Below, piece after piece: positions 8,300-17,102 of a DNA stretch of 64,000 bases (within the stretch, counting starts at the first letter, position 1; each line of letters opens with the position of its first letter). The translations under genes were made by a program, and so were the position numbers. Origin of the DNA: Myxococcus flavus. GTDB lineage: Bacteria > Myxococcota > Myxococcia > Myxococcales > Myxococcaceae. Location: positions 4,960,001 through 5,024,000 of the forward strand of contig NZ_CP143624.1 in NCBI RefSeq assembly GCF_050038885.1, read 5' to 3'. Under the pieces are notes generated by a model. It was given only the letters and a program-made list of their open reading frames with translations, did not search any database and was not told where the DNA came from.

Positions 8300-10279
8300 A
8301 TGCGCCGCCTCGTTCGTACCTCGCTGCTCGCGGTGGGCCTCCTGGCCTCGGGCCTGTGGTCCTGTTCGGACGCCATGCTCGAGTCGCGCGTGGATGCGAT
8401 TTCCAACCTCGATGACCGCCTCACGCTGCAGGGGCGCGTCTGCACGCGCCCGCCCAGCCCCTCCGGCTTCCCCGTGAAGGTGGTGGTGGTCATCGACGAG
8501 TCGGGCAGCATGTGCGTCTCCGACCCGCCCGGCTCGCAGCTCGACAACGGCTTCTGCCAGCGCCGCGAGATTCTGGACATCATCCCGGAGGGCGTCACCG
8601 AGCCGGCGCGCGTGCGCGCCCTCAAGCGGCTGGTGCAGCAGTTCCGCGAGGTCAACGCGCAGGGCGGCAACGTGCAGGTGTCCGTCGCCCCCTTCGAGAC
8701 CAACGTGCGCAACGTGTGGCCGCCCACCACGACGGGGGACCGCTTCGCCCGTCCGGACAACAACATCGACAGCTACATCGAGGGGCTGCAGAGCCAGCTC
8801 GGCAAGGGCACCGACTACCAGGGCGCCCTGTCCTACGCGTACAGCCTCATCTCCAGCGACATCAACGCGGTGGCCCAGACGAACCCGGAGCTGCTGCCGC
8901 GCACCCGCTACGTCGTCGTCTTCCTCACCGACGGCACGCCGTATCCGCGCTGCTCGGCCACCGACAACCTCAGCGTCTACGCCGATCCGGACAACCCGGA
9001 CCTGACGTGGGCGGACTCGCTGACCGACTTCTGCAACCTCACCAACACCACGGACCAGATTGATGGCTTCGAGGTGGGGACGGACCGCAACCAGAACTAC
9101 CAGCTGTTCAGCTACGTGCGGCGGCTGATGGAGCTGAAGGACCAGCACAACGTGGGCGACGTGCGCATGCACACGGTGCTGCTCTTCAACCAGGAGGCGG
9201 TGCGGGCGTGCGGCCCCATCTGCCAGGACATCTACGGCGTGTACCCGGGCGTGGAGCCGGCGCAGTACCCGGAGGCTGCGAAGAAGATTGCCGCGTGGCT
9301 GCTGCGCCGCTTCGCGGACATCGGCAACGGCGTGTACCAGGAGTTCAACGACACGGCGGAGATCTCCAACCTGGGCCTGGGCGCGCTGGACTACTCGTCG
9401 TTCGCGTCGCGCAACGTGATGAAGACGCTGATGGTGGAGGCGCTCAGCTCGGCCCCGGGCGACACCGGCCGTGTGCTGGACAGCGACGGGGACGGGGTGC
9501 CGGACGCCATCGACAACAGCTTCACGCTGAAGACCAACACCTTCGTGGCCGACAGCGACGGTGACTGCCTGGATGATGGCTTCGAGTACCGCCGCGAGGA
9601 CCAGGGCTTCCGGGCGGCCAATGATCTGGACGCGCGCGGGTGCGACCCGGCGTCTCCGCTCACGCCCAACTGCGTCTGCCGCGACACGGACGGTGACGGC
9701 CTGTCCCAGTTCGCCGAGGACTACCTGCGCACGCGCACCGGCATCGTCGACAGCGACGGTGACGGCGTGCCGGATGGCCTGGAGTCGCGCTGGGGGCTGA
9801 ACCCGCTGGAGAACAGCGTGGCGGGCCTGGACACGGACGGCGATGGCATCCCGGACGCGCAGGAACTGCGCGCGGGCAGCGACCCCACGCGCCGCGACAA
9901 GGCCTTCTACGAGCGCTTCGGCTACCAGTACGAGACGCGCATCGCCGAGGTCCGGCCGGACGGCAGCCTCTGCTACGACTTCACCATCTCCAACCTGCAG
10001 CTCGTCACGCCGCCGGACCGCGCGGGCGTGAAGCAGGGCTACAACCTCTTCAAGGTGTGGTTCGCCGAGGCGCCGGAGAGCGGCGTGAGCACCGACTACG
10101 GCGTCTGGCGCACCGCCTGCGCGTGGGCCCAGTACGCGCCGCCCAGCGTGCGCGTCCCGCTGGGGCCGGAGCTGTCGTTCGAGGACGCTGACTTCCGCCG
10201 GCCCGACACCCTGAGCAACCCGTGGAACAACCAGAACGATTGCGTCGGAATCCCGCCCTCGGGGAGCGCCAATCCGTGA
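8300..10279 (+). CDS. VWA/TSP3 surface lipoprotein (intact MIDAS)
   Basis: 659 residues. AGGAGG sits about 10 bases before the ATG. Lipoprotein signal with Cys near residue 22 (ASGLWSC). The VWA domain spans ~60-370; its metal site VVVIDESGSM (~residue 66) fits the DxSxS MIDAS rule, and the downstream FLTDGTPYP strand also fits. TSP3 repeats (~393-530) have calcium loops such as DSDGDGVPDAIDN and DSDGDGVPDGLES. The last ~115 residues are the module shared with the genes at 5174 and 10276 (FGYQYE, then DGSLCYDFTISN). Lipoprotein plus VWA plus calcium repeats is also the layout reported for myxobacterial adhesion/gliding lipoproteins such as CglD, so an adhesin is a reasonable inference. Its stop overlaps the next start (GTGA). 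Confidence 0.85.
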   Translation: MRRLVRTSLLAVGLLASGLWSCSDAMLESRVDAISNLDDRLTLQGRVCTRPPSPSGFPVKVVVVIDESGSMCVSDPPGSQLDNGFCQRREILDIIPEGVTEPARVRALKRLVQQFREVNAQGGNVQVSVAPFETNVRNVWPPTTTGDRFARPDNNIDSYIEGLQSQLGKGTDYQGALSYAYSLISSDINAVAQTNPELLPRTRYVVVFLTDGTPYPRCSATDNLSVYADPDNPDLTWADSLTDFCNLTNTTDQIDGFEVGTDRNQNYQLFSYVRRLMELKDQHNVGDVRMHTVLLFNQEAVRACGPICQDIYGVYPGVEPAQYPEAAKKIAAWLLRRFADIGNGVYQEFNDTAEISNLGLGALDYSSFASRNVMKTLMVEALSSAPGDTGRVLDSDGDGVPDAIDNSFTLKTNTFVADSDGDCLDDGFEYRREDQGFRAANDLDARGCDPASPLTPNCVCRDTDGDGLSQFAEDYLRTRTGIVDSDGDGVPDGLESRWGLNPLENSVAGLDTDGDGIPDAQELRAGSDPTRRDKAFYERFGYQYETRIAEVRPDGSLCYDFTISNLQLVTPPDRAGVKQGYNLFKVWFAEAPESGVSTDYGVWRTACAWAQYAPPSVRVPLGPELSFEDADFRRPDTLSNPWNNQNDCVGIPPSGSANP

Positions 10280-12024
10280 GCCGCGCCGTTCGCGTACTGG
10301 CCGGCGCCCTGGTCGCCGTGGTGCTGGTGATGGCCTGCACGGATTCGTACCTGTACGACCCGCGCCGTGACACGGACGTGCCGGTGGACCGGGCGGTGAC
10401 GCTGGAGGGGCGCTTCTGCACCGTCGGCAGCAACGAGGTGGTGCGGCCTATCAAGCTCGTGGTCGCCATGGACGCCTCGCAGTCCATGCGGGTGAGCGAC
10501 CCGGACGGCACCCGCGCCACCGCCCTGGTGGAGCTCATCCAGAACCTGCCCCGGGACCCCGAGGTGCACCTGGCGGTGATGCTCTTCGCCGGCAGCACCA
10601 CGGCCTTCCTCACGCAGCAGCCCGGCAACCCGCCCCAGGACGGCTTCGTGCAGGTGTCGTCCCTGGACGACGCCGCGCTCCGGCGCCTGTCGGAGCAGCT
10701 CCTCACCTTCCGCAACCCCGACACCTCGCCGAACCGGGACTCGACGGACTTCGTCAAGCCGCTGTCGGACATCTATTCGCTCATCAACACGGACATCGCG
10801 CGCAGCCGCCTGGAGCCGGGCGGCGCGCAGGCCCTGGCGCAGGCGCGCTACTCCGTCATCTTCCTGTCGGACGGCAAGCCCACCAACGACCAGGACGACG
10901 AGCTGCTCCGCGGTGACGCGGTGGTGCGCATCCACCAGCTGAGGGACTTGGTGGAGGACGTGCGCGTCAACACCGTCCATGTCTTCAACCCCACGCAGCC
11001 GGTGTCCTCGGTGTGTGACTTGACGGGCGACGGCGGCTGCCCGCTGCTCATCATCAACCAGAACGCGGACCGGCTGGAGCAGATGGCGGTGCTGGGCGGC
11101 GGCAACTTCCGCGACTTCCGCAACAACGAGCCCATCAACTTCCTGGACTTCAGCTTCGGCCAGGTCCGCCGCGCCTTCATCGTGAAGGAGATGGTGGCCT
11201 TCAACTTCTCCGCGCCCCCGGGCAGCCCGGTGGGAGAGGGCGACGCGGACGGGGACGGCCTGACGGACGCGCGCGAGCTGGAGCTGGGCACGGACCCGCA
11301 CAAGGTGGACACGGACGGCGACGGCTTCAGCGACGGCGTGGAGGTGTACTTCCGGGACCGCGGCGTGGACTTCAATCCCACGCAGGTGGCGCTGCCGGAC
11401 GGTGGCGGCCTGGACCGCGGGTGCCCGCCGGCGCTGCGGGGCGTGGACTCGGACTGCGACGGCCTGCTGGACTGCGACGAGCAGTTCGTGGGCACCAACG
11501 CGACGCTCGCGGACAGCGACCGGGACGGCGTGCCGGACGGCATGGAGTGGCTGGGCGGCACCCAGGGCTCCAGCAGTGATTTGGACGAGGACCCGGACAA
11601 CGACGGGCTGACGAACCGGATGGAGCTGCGGCTCCACACCCGGCCGCTGGAGGTGGACACCGCCGACCTGGCCGCCAATGGCTACCGCTACGCCTTCGAG
11701 GCGGACGGTCCGCCCGACGCGCTGGGCCGCCAGTGCTACCGCTTCCGCGTGGAGAACGTCCTGCTGGCGCCCACCCTGGCCTCCGCGGACGACGCGGGCG
11801 TGGTGCAGCGCGGGGCCGGCTACAACGACATCGCGCTGTCGGTGGCCATGGTGCCCGGGGACGACCCCACCGCCCGGACGATTGTCCGCACCTTCCGCGT
11901 GAATGACGTGCGCTACCCGGTGGGCGGCATCAAGTCGCCCGCCGACGGCATCATCCGCGTGGAGCCCGAGCAGCTCGTCGACGGCTGCCCCGGGCGCCCT
12001 GACGACCCGCCCCAGACGCCTTGA
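10276..12024 (+). CDS. VWA/TSP3 surface lipoprotein, third paralogue
   Basis: 582 residues from a GTG at 10276 that overlaps the preceding stop as GTGA, implying translational coupling. The lipobox Cys is near residue 21 (LVMAC). The VWA domain has a complete MIDAS (VVAMDASQSM, ~residue 66) and a FLSDGKPTN strand. TSP3-type repeats run from ~322 to 465 (DADGDGLTDARE, DTDGDGFSDGVE, DSDRDGVPDGME). The C-terminal module (~470-582) begins NGYRYAFE and contains RQCYRFRVEN. With the gene at 8300 it probably forms a coupled pair of metal-binding surface adhesins; partner and ligand are unknown. A longer frame beginning at 10222 exists but has no signal peptide at its start. Confidence 0.85.
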   Translation: MSRAVRVLAGALVAVVLVMACTDSYLYDPRRDTDVPVDRAVTLEGRFCTVGSNEVVRPIKLVVAMDASQSMRVSDPDGTRATALVELIQNLPRDPEVHLAVMLFAGSTTAFLTQQPGNPPQDGFVQVSSLDDAALRRLSEQLLTFRNPDTSPNRDSTDFVKPLSDIYSLINTDIARSRLEPGGAQALAQARYSVIFLSDGKPTNDQDDELLRGDAVVRIHQLRDLVEDVRVNTVHVFNPTQPVSSVCDLTGDGGCPLLIINQNADRLEQMAVLGGGNFRDFRNNEPINFLDFSFGQVRRAFIVKEMVAFNFSAPPGSPVGEGDADGDGLTDARELELGTDPHKVDTDGDGFSDGVEVYFRDRGVDFNPTQVALPDGGGLDRGCPPALRGVDSDCDGLLDCDEQFVGTNATLADSDRDGVPDGMEWLGGTQGSSSDLDEDPDNDGLTNRMELRLHTRPLEVDTADLAANGYRYAFEADGPPDALGRQCYRFRVENVLLAPTLASADDAGVVQRGAGYNDIALSVAMVPGDDPTARTIVRTFRVNDVRYPVGGIKSPADGIIRVEPEQLVDGCPGRPDDPPQTP

Positions 12025-12035
12025 GAACCGACGCC

Positions 12036-14414
12036 ATGCCCACGTACGTCCGTCTGCTGCCGCTCACGCTGCTCGTCCTCGCCGCCTGCAAATCCGGAGG
12101 CGATGAAACGCCGGATGCGGGCACCACCGTGGTGGAGGACCTGTGCAACTCGCGCGAGGAGGCGCTGTCGCGGCCCGAGTGCGAGCTCAAGCCCGGCGAG
12201 CCCCTGGAGCGCCTCCTGGCGCTCGAGAGCGAGCCGCGGGGCGGAGACCAGGACTGGTACCGCATCGTCCTGCCGCCCGGGACCAACGCGCGCACGCTGC
12301 TCAACGTCAACGGGACGTACCTGGCGTCCAGCACCGCGGTGAACCTGTCCATCACCATCCTGGGGCCGCTGCCGGATGGGAAGGAGGGCTCGCTGGCGAA
12401 GAAGGAGGACAAGCACGCCCAGGGCGCGCCCCGCCCGGTGGACATCGTCGTGCCCCTGCGCGACGGAATGGCCGGGCAGACGCTGCTGGTGCTGGTGCAG
12501 GACGCGCCGGACAATCCCTCGCGGCCCAACTTCGACGCGCGCAACCCGTACCGCTTGTCGCTGCGCATCGACCAGAACCCGGACGAGCAGGAGCCCAACG
12601 ACACCCAGGAGACGGCCACGCCGCTGGTGCTGACGCAGTCCGGGGAGATGCTGATGGGCGCGGCCACCGGCTACCTGGCCACCGACAACGACGTGGACCA
12701 CTTTGCCTTCGACCTGGAGGCGGGGAAGGTGGCCTACGTGCACGTCATCGCGCCCGACCTGGACTTCGTGCCCAACTGGCGCCTGTCCTACGAGCTGTGG
12801 CGCCCCGGTTTCACGGAGAAGGAAGACGAAGGCGTGGTGCTGCCGCAGGTGCGCGGCGGCGAGCTGGCCACCGCGCGCAAAATCAAGGCGGAGCACGCCG
12901 GGCGGTGGACGCTGGTCGTGAAGGGCTACCGCGGCACCAATGACCGGGACACCGCCCAGGGAGACCTCGTGCAGCGCTACGAGGTGGAGGTGCGCGTGCT
13001 GGAGGAGGAGGACCCGCAGGACCGCACCGCGCCCGGCAACGACCGGGTGCAGGAGGCCACGACGCGCAGCCTGGAGGCCGCCACGCCCGGCGGTTCTGGC
13101 TCCTCCGTGTCCTTCGCCGGCCGCTTGGGCTACGTCTCCGATCGGGACTGGTACTCGGTCCGCCTGCCGGCCTTCAGCGTGCCCACGCTGCTGCGCTACC
13201 GGCTGGTTCCACTGGACACGGGGGGCCGCTTCCCCGCGCTGCCCGTGACACCGTCGCGAGTGGTACACGTGTTCACCCTGGTGTCCACCGGCGCCAACCT
13301 CGACGAGTGGAGGGAGAACTGCGCTACCAACGCCGCCGTGTGCCCTCGGGACTTCGTAGAGAACCCGGACGCGCGGGCGCTAGTGGACCGCTTCTGCCGG
13401 CGCACGGACCTGCCGGCGCCCATGTGTGTGCACTCGTCGCGCGAGGAGGTGGTGGACAACCCGCGCTTCATCGCTCTGAGCAACTTCCGGGGCGTCATTC
13501 CCGTCCCGCCGCATACGGCGTCGCTGCAGTACTACTTCCTGGTTCAGGACAATGGTTCGTGGACGGATGACCGGGACTACGGGCTGGAGGTGAGCTGGGA
13601 GGCGGAGGACGCGGACGAGCTGTCTCGCTACGTCAATGGCGTCGAGACGTCGGTCCACCGGACGCTCGCGTCCACCACGGCCTTCCCCGCGCCGCCCGAC
13701 ACGGCGGAGTTCTCCGTGACGGGCCAGCTGTCCCACGGCCACGGCCGCCTGCGCAGCGGTACGGACCGCGTCAACGGGCTCGGCGTGCGCGGCCCGCTGG
13801 ACTATGACGCCGTGCCTTCGGACAAGGACACCTACGTGTTCGACCTGCCCTCGGTGCCGCCTCCGGAGGACCGGACGTGGCTGCTCCAGTGGGAGGTGGA
13901 GAAGCTGGCCGATGGCGGCACGCCGCACGGGCTGGCGCTGGACCTCACCTTCTGTGACGGGGATCCGGTGGACGGAGGGACCAGCGATACCTGCAGGCCG
14001 GTGAACACGGGCAACCGGGGCCCCCTGACACTGGGCTACCGCTCGGATGCGCTGCGGGCCTGGCATACGCCGGCCAACGCGGGAACGAGCAGCCTGCAGC
14101 CGCTCTACCTCCTGGAGGAGCGGCCGAACTCCACCGTCGTCACGCTGGCGCCCTACGCCTGTGGCTGCCTGGAGCGGCGCTTCATCCGCGGCGGCACCCT
14201 GCAGGTGGCGGTCACGGCGTCGGAGCGGCTGGACTACGAGCGCGTCAACTACACGCTGCGCAGCGGCCATGGCGACTATCCGCAGAGCTACATGGTGGAC
14301 GGTGGAACGATGGTGTCGTGTCCGGCCGTCACCGACGGCGGGACGACGCCTGATGGAGATGGCGGCGTCATCCAGAGCTACGCCGGGGGCTGCAACTTCA
14401 CCTATCAGCCATGA
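12036..14414 (+). CDS. Large lipoprotein with pre-peptidase C-terminal-like (PPC) domains
   Basis: 792 residues; the ATG at 12036 begins a lipoprotein signal (LTLLVLAAC, Cys 18). At least three segments resemble bacterial PPC beta-sandwich domains: DQDWYRIVLPPG (~68-80), EQEPNDTQETATPL followed by DNDVDHFAFDLEAGK (~186-235), and SDRDWYSVRLP (~368-380). Such domains usually accompany secreted enzymes or adhesins, but no catalytic domain is visible here. It starts 12 bp after the VWA/TSP3 gene at 10276, so it is likely part of the same operon and may be a structural partner. The C-terminal half has Cys-rich patches (YACGCLERR) but no recognised fold. Function unknown. Confidence 0.75.
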   Translation: MPTYVRLLPLTLLVLAACKSGGDETPDAGTTVVEDLCNSREEALSRPECELKPGEPLERLLALESEPRGGDQDWYRIVLPPGTNARTLLNVNGTYLASSTAVNLSITILGPLPDGKEGSLAKKEDKHAQGAPRPVDIVVPLRDGMAGQTLLVLVQDAPDNPSRPNFDARNPYRLSLRIDQNPDEQEPNDTQETATPLVLTQSGEMLMGAATGYLATDNDVDHFAFDLEAGKVAYVHVIAPDLDFVPNWRLSYELWRPGFTEKEDEGVVLPQVRGGELATARKIKAEHAGRWTLVVKGYRGTNDRDTAQGDLVQRYEVEVRVLEEEDPQDRTAPGNDRVQEATTRSLEAATPGGSGSSVSFAGRLGYVSDRDWYSVRLPAFSVPTLLRYRLVPLDTGGRFPALPVTPSRVVHVFTLVSTGANLDEWRENCATNAAVCPRDFVENPDARALVDRFCRRTDLPAPMCVHSSREEVVDNPRFIALSNFRGVIPVPPHTASLQYYFLVQDNGSWTDDRDYGLEVSWEAEDADELSRYVNGVETSVHRTLASTTAFPAPPDTAEFSVTGQLSHGHGRLRSGTDRVNGLGVRGPLDYDAVPSDKDTYVFDLPSVPPPEDRTWLLQWEVEKLADGGTPHGLALDLTFCDGDPVDGGTSDTCRPVNTGNRGPLTLGYRSDALRAWHTPANAGTSSLQPLYLLEERPNSTVVTLAPYACGCLERRFIRGGTLQVAVTASERLDYERVNYTLRSGHGDYPQSYMVDGGTMVSCPAVTDGGTTPDGDGGVIQSYAGGCNFTYQP

Positions 14415-14429
14415 GCGTGGTGGCGGCAC

Positions 14430-14451
14430 GGCGGGAGCGCGGGCTCCCGCC
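14430..14451. terminator. Bidirectional hairpin between convergent genes
   Basis: Perfect 9-bp arms GGCGGGAGC and GCTCCCGCC with a 4-base loop, between the convergent stops at 14414 and 14477. It is a very stable stem without a T tract. Confidence 0.6.
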
Positions 14452-14476
14452 TGCGGCCTGGTGGCCCGTCACGGCC

Positions 14477-14908
14477 TCAGGGCGCGACCCCCAGGCCGTT
14501 GAGGGTGATGACCTTCTGGGCGCCGTTGCCGGCATTGGACTCGATGGTAAGCGTGCCGCTGTACTCCGTGTCGTCCGTGGGCCGGAACGCCACCTCGAGG
14601 AAGGCGCGGTCGTACGTCTCCAGCCGGAGCGGCGTGCCGGGCGAGAAGCCCTCGGGGAACTGGAGGGTGAACTCGCGCGGCGCGGACAGGGTGATGGCGG
14701 TGATGTCCAGCGGGTCCAGGCCGCGGTTCTGGATGGCGAGCGAGTTGAAGGCCGTCTGCCCGACGTAGGTTCCGCGCTCGAACTCGCGGTTGAACGTCAG
14801 GGCTTCACGGTCGACGAAGAGGGTGGGCGCTTGGGGAAGCTCCGTCTCGTTTCCACAGCCAGCCAGGGCGAAGAAGATGATGGGGAGCCAACGGGTACGC
14901 AGATGCAT
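14477..14908 (-). CDS. Small lipoprotein with ASH-like (ASPM-SPD-2-Hydin) beta-sandwich
   Basis: 143 residues. AGGAG lies 9 bases before the ATG at 14908; another ATG at 14914 is only 3 bases from it. Lipobox LPIIFFALAGC. The mature part (GTYVGQTAFNSLAIQNRG, then PLDITAITL) has the pattern of ASH/choice-of-anchor-D domains, which are binding rather than catalytic. It is divergent from the lipoprotein at 14940, with a 31-bp gap holding both ribosome-binding sites. Confidence 0.7.
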   Translation of the reverse strand: MHLRTRWLPIIFFALAGCGNETELPQAPTLFVDREALTFNREFERGTYVGQTAFNSLAIQNRGLDPLDITAITLSAPREFTLQFPEGFSPGTPLRLETYDRAFLEVAFRPTDDTEYSGTLTIESNAGNGAQKVITLNGLGVAP

Positions 14909-14939
14909 GGACATCCACTCCTCGCATGAGGGTCTGAAG

Positions 14940-15446
14940 ATGACGCCGGTTGTAACAGTGTTTGGTCGCAAGGCCCAGGCGGCCGCGGTGTTGTTGTTGG
15001 CGTCGCTGGTGGGGGGCTGCGACGGCACGCGCGAGGACTTCATCGGCGCACGTGTGAAGGATGCATGCGGCGCGGCCTGGCCCGTCTGCGACCGGGTGGC
15101 GGGCTGTATTCTCGGTCCGGAAAGTTATTCGGAAGGTCGCTTCCCGGGACGGCAGCAATTCATCGTCCAGTTGAAGGAGGCCTCCACCGTCAAGGTGAGC
15201 GTCTTCCTGGAAGACGCCACCGCGGCGGGCCGGGAGACGGTGGTGCAGTTTCACGAGGAAGGCTGCCGGGCGCGCATCCGCCGTGCGACGGAGGGCCGCG
15301 CCGTGCTCGATACGATGGAGCGGCAGGGGGCCTTCACCGAGGAGGCGGAGCTCACCGGCGTGGGAGACCACCTCATCGAGGTCGAGTCCGACATGCAGGC
15401 GCGCTACCTCATCAAGGTGGACGTGGTGCCGCTGCGCAATCGCTAG
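14940..15446 (+). CDS. Small lipoprotein, unknown function
   Basis: 168 residues from the ATG at 14940. Lipoprotein signal AAAVLLLASLVGGC, then a short Cys-containing region (DACGAAWPVCDRVAGC) and a beta-rich domain ending YLIKVDVVPLRNR. The N-terminal cysteines could form disulfides in the periplasm. No family recognised. It is divergent from 14477-14908 and ends 3 bp before the convergent GMC oxidoreductase stop. Confidence 0.65.
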   Translation: MTPVVTVFGRKAQAAAVLLLASLVGGCDGTREDFIGARVKDACGAAWPVCDRVAGCILGPESYSEGRFPGRQQFIVQLKEASTVKVSVFLEDATAAGRETVVQFHEEGCRARIRRATEGRAVLDTMERQGAFTEEAELTGVGDHLIEVESDMQARYLIKVDVVPLRNR

Positions 15447-15449
15447 CCG

Positions 15450-17102
15450 TCAGCCCTGGAGCTTGCGCACCAGGTGGTCCGCCACGCGGAAGCTGTTGGC
15501 GGTGATGGTGAGCGTGGAGGGTACGCTGCCGCCGGTGGGCATGAAGCTGCCGTCCACCACGTAGAGGTTGGGCACCTCGTGGGCGCGGCAGTTCCGGTCC
15601 AGCACCGACGTCGCCGCGTCGTCACCGAAGCGGCAGGTGCCGTGCTGGAGGATGAACGTCTCGCCGCGGGTGGTGCCGCGCCGGACGTCGTCCGGGGCCA
15701 GGCGCCGGAGGACCTCCTCGCCGCGCTCCACCAGGAAGCGCGTGGCCGCCAGGTCCATGGGGTGCCGGTCCACGGTGATGGCCGCCACGGGGATGCCGTA
15801 CCGGTCCTTCACCCGGCTCTCCACGCTGACGTAGGTGCCCGCGGTGGGAAGGAACTCCGCGTACACCTCGAACTGGAGGATGCGTGAGTCGCGGTACGCC
15901 CGCATCCGCTCCTTCAGCGCCTTGCCGAAGACGGCCTTCTCGCCCTTGCCCGCCAGCCCCACCGCCGCGTGGATGGGATTGGGGTGGGCCCACATGAAGC
16001 CCAGCGTGCCGCCCTTGCGGAAGCCATGCCGGGCATCCGGCAGCAGGTAGAAGTCCTGGAGGCTGCGGTTGACGAAGGGGGACGGGTCCTTGAGCCAGGG
16101 CCGCGCGGCGGCCTGCTTGGACAGGCGGAAGGTGGCGTACGCCTCACCGAAGGAGCTGAAGGTGAGGTTGCGCCCCACCAGCCCGCTGCCGTTGGCCAGC
16201 CCTCGCGGGAAGCGGCTGGAGGTGGAGTTGAGCAGCAGGCGCGCGCTCTCCACGGCGGTGCAGGAGACGACGATGACCTTCGCGGGCTGCTCGCGCGCCA
16301 CGCCGTCCGCGTCGAGGTACACGACGCTCCGCGCGCGGCCCTGCTTGTCCACCTCCACCGTGCGCGCCATGCAGCCGGGGCGCAGGTCCACGTTGCCGGT
16401 GGCCAGGGCCGCGGGGATGAGGCTGGCATTCGTACCGCTCTTCGCGCCCGTCTCGCAGCCATAGCTGCCGCACAGCGCGCAGTACGCGCACGGCGCGCGG
16501 CCCCGGTAGGGCTTGCTGAGGATGCCGCGCGCGGTGGGCAGCGCGTGCCAGCCCAGGGCGCCGCAGGCCTTGTCGATTTCCTTCGCGACGGGGTGCACGT
16601 CCAGCGGCGGCAGCGGGTAGGGCCGGCTGCGCGGCTCGGCGAAGGGGTGGGGGACGGACTCGCCGGACACGCCCAGCTCCGCCTCGGCCTTGTCGTAGTA
16701 GGGCGCCAGCTCCTCGTAGGAGATGGGCCAGTCCGCCACGGTGCTGCCCGGCACCGCGCCCAGCGTGGAGCGCAGCCGGAAGTCCACCGGCTTGAGCCGG
16801 TAGAAGAAGCCGCTCATGTGGACGGTGCCGCCGCCCACGCAGTTGGCCGTCCACGCCGCGTTCGTCTTCTCGTAGCGGCCCGTCCCGCCCTGGCGCAGCA
16901 GGTGGGGCTCCTCCCACGGCACCGGCATGAAGAAGTTCCGGCGGCTGTTCAGGATTTCGTCGTGGATGAAGTCCTGGGGCTGGTAGTGCGGGCCCTTCTC
17001 GAGCACCACCACCTTGAAGCCCGCGCGGCCCAGCTCCAGCGCCATGGGCGCGCCGCCCGCGCCGCTGCCGATGATGCAGATGTCCACCTCGGGCAGGCTC
17101 AC
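15450..17102 (-). CDS. GMC-family FAD-dependent oxidoreductase (gluconate/sorbitol dehydrogenase-type large subunit)
   Basis: 550 residues. The GTG at 17102 overlaps the upstream stop (GTGA) and places the Rossmann motif IIGSGAGG at residues ~10-17, as expected; an in-frame GTG at 17117 is an alternative. Further GMC features are the HPMDLAATRFLVERG region and the C-terminal LYVVDGSFMPTGGSVPSTL. A run of cysteines (CAYCALCGSYGC, ~residues 205-216) may hold a metal cluster, as in some dehydrogenases of this family. It should oxidise a sugar, polyol or alcohol and pass electrons on. It has no signal of its own, so it is probably exported with the Tat-signal subunit encoded immediately upstream. 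No cytochrome c subunit is adjacent. Confidence 0.85.
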   Translation of the reverse strand: MSLPEVDICIIGSGAGGAPMALELGRAGFKVVVLEKGPHYQPQDFIHDEILNSRRNFFMPVPWEEPHLLRQGGTGRYEKTNAAWTANCVGGGTVHMSGFFYRLKPVDFRLRSTLGAVPGSTVADWPISYEELAPYYDKAEAELGVSGESVPHPFAEPRSRPYPLPPLDVHPVAKEIDKACGALGWHALPTARGILSKPYRGRAPCAYCALCGSYGCETGAKSGTNASLIPAALATGNVDLRPGCMARTVEVDKQGRARSVVYLDADGVAREQPAKVIVVSCTAVESARLLLNSTSSRFPRGLANGSGLVGRNLTFSSFGEAYATFRLSKQAAARPWLKDPSPFVNRSLQDFYLLPDARHGFRKGGTLGFMWAHPNPIHAAVGLAGKGEKAVFGKALKERMRAYRDSRILQFEVYAEFLPTAGTYVSVESRVKDRYGIPVAAITVDRHPMDLAATRFLVERGEEVLRRLAPDDVRRGTTRGETFILQHGTCRFGDDAATSVLDRNCRAHEVPNLYVVDGSFMPTGGSVPSTLTITANSFRVADHLVRKLQG

